From Candidatus Rhodoferax bjergmarkensis (GTDB lineage: Bacteria; Pseudomonadota; Gammaproteobacteria; Burkholderiales; Burkholderiaceae_C), in NCBI GenBank assembly GCA_016708345.1, contig JADJFX010000008.1, forward strand, positions 186,001 through 250,000: a stretch of DNA of 64,000 nt, given 5' to 3'. The position numbers and the translations under genes are program-made. The notes beneath the pieces are model-generated. The model saw only the letters and a program-made list of their open reading frames with translations, was not told the DNA's origin and did no database searches. Of the stretch, positions 52,537 to 61,500 are shown in pieces; within the stretch, counting starts at the first letter, position 1, and every line of letters starts with the position of its first letter.

Positions 52537-54999
52537 AAAGCATCTCCATTTCAGAAACCGGCTCGGTGGATAGGCCAAACAATAGGCTGTAGTAACGGCT
52601 ATCGAGGGTAAGAATACGTGTCTCAGGCTTGACCTCTTTGACCGCTTCCGCATCCCGCAGTTTTTTCAATACACCGGGAAATACATTCACGGTGTACTGC
52701 TGCGCCTCGCGCATCAAGTCAAACTCAAGTTCAATGTCAAACGATCCATGCAAACGCCCGATCAAATCGCGCCCTGCCTTGCCAAACGGCACGACCACAC
52801 CTTGCGTCGGTGCATCAATCGCTTTGAAGGCTTTGGCTGCCGTCATGAATGACTGGTTCAACATGCGCTGGGGTGCGGTGCCAAATTTCCGGCTGCAATC
52901 AGCAACTGAAATTTCATTTTTTGACAGCAGATTTAAAAGGGTATCCGCGTGGCCAATTTTTTCTGCGGAAATCTTGTACGCCATCTCGTCTTTGCGCTGG
53001 AAAAAGTAGTACTGGAAATACTCGCTCATAGCCTGTGGACCAAAGAGGTTGTTGGCGTAACTGGCGGGATCATTCCGGTAGTCATCCAGGATACGCGGGG
53101 CGATGTCCCGCCCAGTGGCTATATCGGGCAGCATGTCCAGGCGTTCATCCTCGGGCCGTGGATTGACAATGTGGACGAGCCCAGGCTCAGGGCGACCATT
53201 GCGATTGCATCGCCCTGCTGCCTGCGCGATAGAGTCAATACCAGCCATAAAGCGAATCACCGCGCCAAAGTCCACATCGACACCCGCCTCTATCAGTTGC
53301 GTGCTAATACAAAGTGTTGGAGCGGCCTGCGTCAAACGCAGTCGGATCTTGGCTAGCTCCTGCTTTCGATGCGCAGGGCACTGGTTCGTACTGAGGTAGA
53401 ACAATGCCTCGCGGTCAACAGCAGACTGGCACAGCTCAAAATTCTGAGTGCAGCCTCTTTTGTATTGACGATAACCAAACAACTCCCCGCGCGCTCAAGC
53501 TCGGCCCGTGCCAACTCAGCGACTTCATCCCTCAGCCAGCCGCCCGGTTTGCGGCAATCGCGCACTTCAACCCGCCTTAAATCGTCAAAGAGTTTCTGCA
53601 CGTCGGGCATGATTTCATGCTGCGCAGCCAGGTGCATCGCACCCTTGCCGGAATCGACTCGATGGAGCAGCGGTTGTGTCGCAGTGCATAACACCACGGT
53701 ACTGTTGCATTGCTCCACCAAAAAGTTGATGGCGTTATTGAAAACGTGAACACAGTTGATCGGTAGCGTTTGAACTTCGTCAAAAATGAGCACTGAGTTA
53801 GCCAGCTGGTGCATACGTCTTGCGCCGCGTGTTCCGGCACCAAAGAGTGTTTCCAAAAATTGCACCATGGTGGTGTAAACCACGGGCGCATCCCAGTTTT
53901 CACACAAAATCTTTTCACGCCAGGTCTGCTGTTCCGGCGTGATGCTGGAGTGGTGTTCCAGCACTACCTTGCCCCGGTCGGCGGGCGCATCGTCAGGTTC
54001 CAGGATAGCCCGCGTCACTTGGGCATTCTGGTCGATGATGGATGTGAACGGGATTACGTAAATTATGCGATCCAGCTTTCTTTTCTCCGCGTGATGGAGG
54101 GCAAAACGCAAGCTGGCCAGAGTCTTACCACCACCGGTTGGGACGGTCAAGGTATACACACCGCGCTCACGCGAAGCTGCCGCAAGGCAGTGCGCGGAAA
54201 TATCGTTGCGCAAAACGTCAATAGGTCGCTTTGGGGGCATCGCACCCAAAGTTTTTTCCAGTCGAGATATCAACAGGGGCCACGCGACGTAACTTCCCCG
54301 AGGTCGATGGTGGGCAACACGCTTGTGTTCAAAGTCCGCTGTATCGATGCGATCCGCATCAATGAGACCGCTGAACAAAAATCGAACCGCCAAACCAATT
54401 TGCTGTTGGCATGGGGCTTCTGCCCCGCTGAACTGAACAATTCTCTGCACCAGCGCTTTGAAGTTCGCAGCCAACGCGGGATCAGTCGCAAGCACCGCAC
54501 AACGCTCCAAAATGGCGGGCTCGGCCGACTTGACGACTTCATCAAGATGGGTTTTCACTTGTGCCTTGCGCATCCGTTTAGCGAAAGTATCTTCGCCGTT
54601 GGCATCGAGGCAATCGATTAACCCGGAGTGATGCGAGGCAATGCACAAAGCAAAAAACTGGGCCATCAGCGCCTCAACGCCACTTCGTGCAAAAAGTTGA
54701 TGGCAAACGTATTGGGCACCCGCAGAGGAGTGATCTACTTTCCCTTTACGCTCCTTTGCATCAACATAGTCGTCTTCGTCGGGGTTGATAAGACCTTCCG
54801 CAGACTTGATGTAGGCCTGAAATTCTTGGCTGTATTTTCCAAGGTCATGGAGTAAACCCATCAGCTCGCCCGCTGGGCCAAGTTGAATTTTTGAAGCAAA
54901 CACACTAGACAGGCTGCCGACATTGCCCAGATGTACTTCAAGGTCTTGGGCTGTTTGATCTGACGCGCGCCAATGGGCGAGTGGTTTACAGGACATCAT
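52526..54999 (-). pseudogene. cas3: cas3 helicase-nuclease, one frameshift
   Basis: Start MMSCKPLAHWRASDQTAQDL at 54999. HD nuclease: MGLLHDLGKYSQEFQAYIKS, DHSSAGAQYV, CIASHHSGLID. Helicase: VPTGGGKTLASLRFALHHAE, LIFDEVQTLPINCVHV, CTATQPLLHRV. After VNTKEAALRIL the frame is lost at an A4/T4 run (53438-53441); adding one base restores LCQSAVDREALFYLSTNQCP and the second RecA domain (STQLIEAGVDVDFG, QAAGRCNRNGR). Repaired length is about 825 residues. The HD and first RecA domains (about 520 residues) could still be made. Confidence 0.9.
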
Positions 55000-55177
55000 G
55001 ACTCCGAAATTCTTCCCGGTATTTACCCAAGTCATGCCACAGCCCGGCCATATAGGCCCAGCGCCGAGACACAACGGCAGCGTCAAACGCCTGTGAAAAT
55101 TCAGCAGCCTTGTCGGCCACTGCATGCAGATGATCCGCCAACAGATGCCCGCCCGAGTGCGCCAGTGCTTCGTTCAT
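54986..55177 (-). pseudogene. Truncated extra Cas3 HD domain in front of cas3
   Basis: 63 residues: GHLLADHLHAVADKAAEFSQ, then RRWAYMAGLWHDLGKYREEF and a stop inside the cas3 start region. This is the N-terminal part of a second Cas3-type HD nuclease (His and HD motifs visible), different from the HD domain of the cas3 that follows. It is cut off exactly where cas3 begins and overlaps it by 14 bases. Probably the stump left by replacement of one cas3 by another. Confidence 0.65.
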
Positions 55178-55399
55178 GGTTTTGTCACTTGATTTTTTAA
55201 GGGCCGCAGCTTGGCCTGGTCCAGCTCGTCCACGCCTTGCGCCACATAGTGCGACATTACAAACTCAATAATATGCCGCCCAATCTCAAAATTGGTGTGC
55301 ACCTGCACCACGTGCCACCGTTTGGCGGGCGCTGACAACGAGGTCGCGCAACCGTGCATATAAACGCTCTTCACCGTTGGCAGGCTGAATTGGATTCAT
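55174..55399 (-). pseudogene. DUF1016 N-terminal stump fused to an hsdR tail
   Basis: From the ATG at 55399: MNPIQPANGEERLYARLRDL, VVSARQTVARG, then after a one-base shift VQVHTNFEIGRHIIEF, the start of DUF1016 (YhcG-type nuclease) proteins. Next comes SHYVAQGVDELDQAKLRPL, which looks like the C-terminal end of type I restriction subunit HsdR. Two genes have thus been joined by a deletion. No function expected. Confidence 0.55.
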
Positions 55400-55425
55400 C
55401 TCGTGCCTCTCATAGGTTTTGAATG

Positions 55426-55493
55426 AAATCGGCCTCCAGCCATTGTAGAACGTGCGCAAGCAGCTATAAGTTCAATAGCAATCACAGCAACTC
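55426..55493 (-). repeat. Dispersed ~60-bp repeat in the R-M remnant
   Basis: Minus-strand reading GATTGCTATTGAACTTATAG, then CTGCTTGCGCACGTTCTACA and ATGGCTGGAGGCCGATTTC. It follows the ATTGCTAT, ATAGCTGCT, GCGC and GGCC block order and begins just past the last codons of the hsdM remnant. Confidence 0.6.
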
Positions 55494-55968
55494 CCGAATC
55501 GTTTTCAGCACTTCGGCGGCCTGTGCATCCAGCGCGGCGATCTCGTCCATGATGTCTTGCGGGCTGCGGTGGGTTACCGCTTCGCCGCCATTCGGGTTCT
55601 TGACCGACAGGTCGAACGTGGTGGCGTCCCCATTCGTTACATCCGCCACGTCCACGCTCCAGCTTTTGGCAGAGTCGGCAAAGGTACTTTGCAGGGCCAC
55701 AAACTCCGTCAAACTGCATCGTTCAGCGGGGTGGTCTTGCCCATGTTTTTTATTTTGGCTTCGTACAGGTGGGAAAGCTCGTGCTTTTCAACTTGGGAGC
55801 GAAAGCGCAGCGCGTCGATGTGCTCAATGATGTCGCGCAGGCTGTAGCCGCTGTGGATCTTGTTTTTGATCTCGCCAAAAATCTCGCCCACCTTGTATTC
55901 AATGGTGTTGGGGCCGCTGGCCATTTGCTTGAAACCGTGCAGGTAGTCTTGAAGCCTTGTTCAAACAT
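55482..55968 (-). pseudogene. hsdM: hsdM remnant (type I R-M methylase) lacking its catalytic core
   Basis: N-terminal part: FEQGFK, then one base short before DYLHGFKQMASGPNTIEYKV, GEIFGEIKNKIHSGYSLRDI and HELSHLYEAKIKNMG. It jumps directly to the C-terminal part: LTEFVALQSTFADSAKSWSV, ATTFDLSVKNPNGGE and HRSPQDIMDEIAALDAQ. The whole SAM-binding and NPPY region, roughly 250 residues, is absent, and one-base losses occur before DYLHGF and before LTEF. Such a large deletion is real decay, not a reading error. Confidence 0.8.
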
Positions 55969-56071
55969 GGGGGTGCGACAGTAATTTGAAGTAGATGTTA
56001 CAGGACTGGATTAGGCCAAATGAAACAATGGCGGAACCATGTTTCCGCGTCTGACGGAAGCGGTCAAAAAC

Positions 56072-56122
56072 ATCAAAAATAATAGCTACTCACGCTTATT
56101 GGACGTGCGCAAAGGCCAATTT
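56072..56122 (+). repeat. Dispersed ~60-bp repeat upstream of the TPR gene
   Basis: AAAAATAATAGCTACTCACG, then CTTATTGGACGTGCGCAAAG and GCCAATTT, close to the reference copy at 35159 in the second half. It marks the right edge of the defence-island remnant. Confidence 0.7.
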
Positions 56123-56270
56123 CTTCATGAATTCTTGTGCCACCGCCGACTCTTTTGAAGCGCATTCGAAGTGGCGTCCTTGGACCAGGAGGCAAGGGGC
56201 ATATTTGCCCGCAAATACTCAGTCCAAAAATCCGTCACTTTGACCGCCCCTCATTTGATCTTCATCGACC

Positions 56271-58377
56271 ATGTCCCGCCATTCAGTTCGTCCAGGCAAA
56301 AAGCCCCCCTTTGTTGCCAATACGCCCGACAAACAAGCAGCCAGCGCACTGGACCACCTCCAGCGGGGCCGTTTTCGCGACGCTGTGGAGTGCTACAAAG
56401 CCTTGGTCAAGACCGAGCCGCGCCCCGAATGGCTGGCTGGCCTGTGCAGCGCTTACGAAGGACGGGCCAGGGCACTGGCCGCCAAGGACATGCGGCGCGA
56501 AGCCATTGCCATGTGGCGCAGCCGTGCCGAGGTGTGCCACAAGCCGCTGTGGGAAGGCCCCTACGCCAGCTGGCTGATTGCCGAGGGTCAGGTGGCGGAG
56601 GTGCTGGGTTACCTGTCCACTCGAAACGCCGCTGCCAGCGATGCGCCGCAAGGCAGCGCCGACGACGAGATTGCCACGCTGCAGGCACAGTTGGCACCTG
56701 CCCTGCTCTGCGCCGACGAGGCCCTTTGAACCCTTGGCTGCGCCCCTGCGCTGTGTGACGGCAGACACGCAGGCCGACCGATGGCACCGTTTTGCCAAGC
56801 TCAAAAGCCACCAGCAAGGCGTCGCCCTGGATCTGCTGGGCTGCCCGCCTGCTTGGGCACCCATGCTGCAAGTGCTGTCCAGCACCGATCCAGCATTGGC
56901 ACCCACCGCTTTGTTTGATCTGGTGCAGCGCAATGCGCGGTTTTTACCCGAAGCGGTGGCCACCCGTTTGTGGCAATGGCTGGCACCTTGGGCAGCGCGG
57001 CGTGGCTGCGCCTGCCCGGCCCTTTTTGGCAAGCCCACCAAAGCTCACCAGGAATGCGCTACCGCGCTGGCGGTCGAGATCAAAGGTGAGCTGAGCCATG
57101 CAGAGGAGCATTGGACTGACGCGGTGCAACTGCTGGCCAGTAGTGCCGACACGCGTGACCGGCTGCGCGCGGCGATGGTGCTGCGCCACATGGCGGGCAT
57201 GAAAGAGCATGGGTCGCGTGAGGGTCTGCTTGACAAGGCAGGTGCCGGGTATTTGCTGCGCAGCCTGGAGTTTGACGCCAGCGACTGTGATGTGCATGTT
57301 CAGCTGGTGGCAAATTTCCGGCGCAAGGGCGACCTGAAAAAAGCCCGTGAACGCCTGGAGGCAGGGCTTGCGCTGTTTCCAGAAAGCGTGGCGCTGTTGA
57401 CCGAAGCGGTCGAAACCGCGCTGGCTTCCAGCGCCTTCAAAAAAGCGGTCACTACGGGGCGACGCCTTTTGGAACTCGATCCGCTCAACCGCAAGGTTCG
57501 CGCGCTGCTGGGCAACGCTCACCTGTCGCATGCGGGCAAACACATTACGGCAAAAAAGCTTGGCCCGGCCAAGAAAGAAATCGAGGAAGCCCGCGCCTGG
57601 CTGGACGGAACCCATGATCAAGGCCGCCTGCTGCTTCTGCAAGCCTGGACGGAGCCGGCAGGCAGCGACGAACGGCTGCGCCTGGCGCGCCAGGCCGTAA
57701 CCGCTTGGGGTGGCGGCTTGGGCGCTGGCTGGCGGCTGGTGCGCGAGGCGCAGGGTCTCTTTCCCAACTTTCGAATAAATTCAGCGAAATGGCTGCTTGA
57801 TGAGGCTGGCATCGATGCAAGCCAGGCACTAACGCCCGCCGATGTGCTGGCGCTGGTGCAGGTGCTGGAACACGAGCCCCCCATCGAGCGAAAAGGTGCC
57901 GACCCTTTTGTAGCATGGCGCAAGGCGCTGCTGGAACTGGCAGCGCAACCGTGGTTCGACGAGGCCGCGACTATGCGCATCTGCGAGGCACTGAGCCGGC
58001 ACAAAGAACACAACCTGCTGGAAAAGTTTGCCAATTCCGCACGCAAGCGTTGGCCCGATCGCCCACTGTTTGTGTACCACGCGGTTGCGGCCCGATTTGG
58101 CAAAAGGGGCGAGATTCTTTCAGAACGTGACTTTGACGATCTGGATGAAGCCCAGCAACGCGCCCACAAAGGCAAAGACTTCAAGTTGGATGCCCGCATC
58201 CAAGCGCTGTTCGACGCAGATGATCCGTTCCCTGATGATGACTATGACGATGCCGATCCCGCAAATGGGATGCCTGAACTGGACCCGCAAGTTTTTCGGG
58301 AAATGCTCGAAATATCGATCCAGATGGATGGCGGCAAGCAATCCGCAAACGCACAAACTTGGCGGATGAGTCGCTGA
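56271..58377 (+). pseudogene. TPR-like protein gene with one frameshift
   Basis: Two overlapping frames form one gene. The first (from ATG 56271) reads AASALDHLQRGRFRDAVECY, then EWLAGLCSAYEGRARALAAK and stops after ALLCADEAL. The second continues EPLAAPLRCVTADTQADRWH to the end, with helical repeats such as RKGDLKKARERLEAGLALFP and a very acidic tail. One extra C in the CCC run at 56722-56724 explains the break. Repaired length is about 702 residues of TPR-like alpha repeats. I do not recognise the family; a multi-helical scaffold role is the most that can be said. Confidence 0.7.
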
Positions 58378-58437
58378 ATTACCGGGTACCTGAATAGGTT
58401 TTCCTGCGCAACACCACCACTGAACCCAGTTGGCCGA

Positions 58438-58468
58438 AAGCCTCGCAACCGCAAAGGTGGCGAGGCTT
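58438..58468. terminator. Hairpin between convergent TPR gene and lectin-cytochrome gene
   Basis: AAGCCTCGC pairs with GCGAGGCTT (9 bp, 13-base loop), 61 bases after the TPR gene stop. A second hairpin, GCACCAG with CTGGTGC, lies at 58500-58519 nearer the other gene. Neither has a strong U-run. Confidence 0.5.
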
Positions 58469-58543
58469 ATAGCGTGAAAGTTCGAGGTTTAACGGGCACG
58501 CACCAGAATTTCCTGGTGCAAAACCCTATCCTTCACCACATGG

Positions 58544-61500
58544 TTACCGGCGCAGTGCCTCCCAGTTGCCGTTGGGCCACATGGTTTTGGACCAGTCGAT
58601 AAGACTGCCAAGTGCACTCTCCTGCACGCCAATGCTGCGCAGTTGGGGAATGACTTTGTAGGTGTTGGAGCCCTGAACGTCGCCCAACTCGAAGCCGCAG
58701 GTGCCGCTGCAGGTACGGAAATCACTGGAGGGTGATGAGGGTGATTGCACTTTGCTGTTGCTGGTGGCTTTGCTCCAGTGCTGGCTCCAGTTGGCGTTGC
58801 GGGCATCGCCTGCCAGGTCTTCCACCATGGCCTGCGCCAGATATTTCCAGTAGGTGCCCCCCACCGCGCCCTGCGTGCGGGTGCTGGTCGTGCCACGCGC
58901 GGTGCCGTAGAAGATGTACGGCTGAGCGGTGCGCAGGTCCAAGCCCTCTTCCACACCGTACTTGCCAGTGGTTTGCAGCTGGCGCTGCTTGATCATGGTG
59001 GCCCAGAAACGGAAGCCTTGGGGCACTTTGGAGAACTCGTGCAGCAACTCCACATGACTGTAGGTGTAGGCAAAGTGCGTGGGCTGATCGACCCGGTAGC
59101 CGGGATTCAGCAACATGTTCAGGTGGTACCACTGGTTGGACTCAAAGATACCTTGCATGGCGCTTTGGTTCAGGAAATGTCGAGCACTATCGATTGCTGT
59201 GAAATGCGGCGGGCGGTCAAACACGTTGCGCCCATCGGCATACCAGCCGCGCACTTCGCTGCCGTCCACACAGGTACCGCTGATACACACGCGGTTGCCC
59301 TTGGTGCGAGAGACTTCTTCCAATCCCTTGCTGTGCATGATTTCCCACATCTTGACCGATGCCCAGGCCGACAGACCGCGCTTGGCCAACTCAATGGACT
59401 TGAGTTTGCTACGGTCGATGCTCGTGCAATTGGAATCGTTCACGATCTCGCGGGGCAGGCGCATGGCCTCCAGCACATTGCCGTCCAGACCGCGCCACGG
59501 CTCAGCATCACCCTCACCGTTGCTCTGACAGTTCATGCCACGTTGCAGCCAAGGCTTGAGGTTGGTTGTGAACCGCAGTGTCTCGAAGGTGGGGTTGGCA
59601 AATGCGTCTTCCACCATTTTGCTGTAGTACGGCTGGCCCACGTTGGTACCGCCGGGTGTGCTTCTGATGACAGCAGCATCGGTGTTGAAGGCGTCGTCCG
59701 GGTGCACCAAGGGCAGCCACTGATTCCACTCGGGCATGGGAATATTCATGGGCAACTCGCGGAAGTTGAGCTTGCCAAAGCGATTGACCACACCCCTCAC
59801 GCCATCGAGCGACGGCGGGTTGTTGGCGTCAGAACCCGGGAACATGTACTTGGCAATGTCGCGGTCGTCGTCCAGCACAGCATCCAGACCTGCACCCGCT
59901 GCCCATTCATAAGCCGAGCTGTTGCTGTCCAGGCCCGGACCCGGCTGGTAGGCGGGATTCCACGGCCAGGCACGCTTGGTCACCGGTGCCCGGTTGGATC
60001 GGATGTAGGAGGCGATTTGCTCACCCTCAAGCTTGCTCATGCCGTGAAACACTGCGCGCTGCGTGATGGCGTGGTTGGAGAAGTTGAAAAACTTCAAATC
60101 GCGACCGTCTTTGGTGTGGCAGTCGGCGCAGGAGGCACGCAGGTTGCCATTCACAGCGCCTTGTTTGCCGCCACGGCCGTCGAGCAGGTCCAGCCCTTCG
60201 TCATACAAGGCATTGCGCTTGGTCCACAGGGCTTGGCCAGTTGCGATGTCGCCAGGACGAGGCGCAGTCCAGCGTGTGGGGTCGTCAAACACCACATCGC
60301 GGCCACTGACCAGCACCTTGCGGTTGATGTCGCCGTTTTCCAAAAAGTTCACGTCAATGATGCGGTAGCCCATGCTGGGCGCTGCCGGGGTCACGTGCTC
60401 AAAACGCAGGGTGTTGGCACCGTTGCGCAGCTGGTTGGCAGCAATCTTGAGGGTGAAACGCGTGCTGCGGAAAGAACCGCCAATACCGCCGTATTTGGCC
60501 TCGCCGCCGATGACGGAGATATTGCTGTTGCCGGTTACCGCGCCGTTGGTGTCAGTGAAATGCTTGAGTGCAATCGCAGCGCCGCCGTTGATACGCACGG
60601 TGGCCTTGATTTTTGAGCTGTTGCGGTTGTCGGCAATGTCGTCGTAACCGCAGGAGTTGCAGCGCAGGTACAGGTGGGTCACGGCGGCGGCGTTGCTCAG
60701 GTTGACGGGCACGTCCACGTAACTGCCAGAGGGGCCAAACACTTCAATGGGCAGTGTGATCTTGGCCTCGGTGCTCGCCCCTGTGACGGTGACAGTGCGT
60801 GTGAGCGTGGTGGCCGCGTTGCCAGCCGTGTCTTTGACGTTGTAGGTTCGGGTGTACGTGCCCACTGTCGCGGTGTTGACCGTGCCGGAGGCAACAATCT
60901 TGCTTGTGATATTGCCGTCGCGGTCGTCAGTGGCCGTAGCTCCGGGATCGGTGAAGGTGCTGCCCTGCACTATGGACATGCTGGCGCTGCCACTGAGCGT
61001 GATCACAGGTTTAACGGTATCGGTTACCTTGGCTGTCACTGTGACGGTGCGTGTTTGCTGGGTCGCAAAATTACCCGCCGCGTCTTGGACGATGTAGCTC
61101 AGGTAATAAATGCCCGGTGTTGCCGTATTGACGCTGCCCCACACGCCGATCTTGCTGGTGATGTTGCCATCACGGTCGTCAGTGGCCGTGGCACCGGGGT
61201 CGGTGAAGGTGCTGCCTTGCACAACGGACATGCTGGCGCTTCCATTGATTGTGATCACCGGTTTGACCGTATCAGCTTTGACAGTGACAGTCACGGTTCG
61301 CGTCAGCGTGGTGGCCGCGTTGCCTGCCGTGTCTTTGACGTTGTAGCTCCGGGTGTAAGTGCCTACCGTCGCGGTGTTGACCGTGCCAGACGCAACAATT
61401 TTGCTGGTGATGTTGCCATCACGGTCGTCGCTGGCGGTGGCACCGGGGTCGGTGAAGGTGCTGCCTTGCACAACGGACATGCTGGCGCTGCCATTGAGCG

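Noticed and set aside
49047..53482. Programmed frameshifting as an explanation for the split cas genes
   Set aside because: Several independent shifts plus a stop codon in three genes, none at a recognisable slippery heptamer with a downstream structure; decay or consensus error is simpler.
58745..60616. 623-codon plus-strand frame opposite the lectin-haem gene
   Set aside because: The minus strand carries the signal peptide, lectin, Ig-like and haem motifs; the plus frame is His/Val/Gly-rich shadow sequence.
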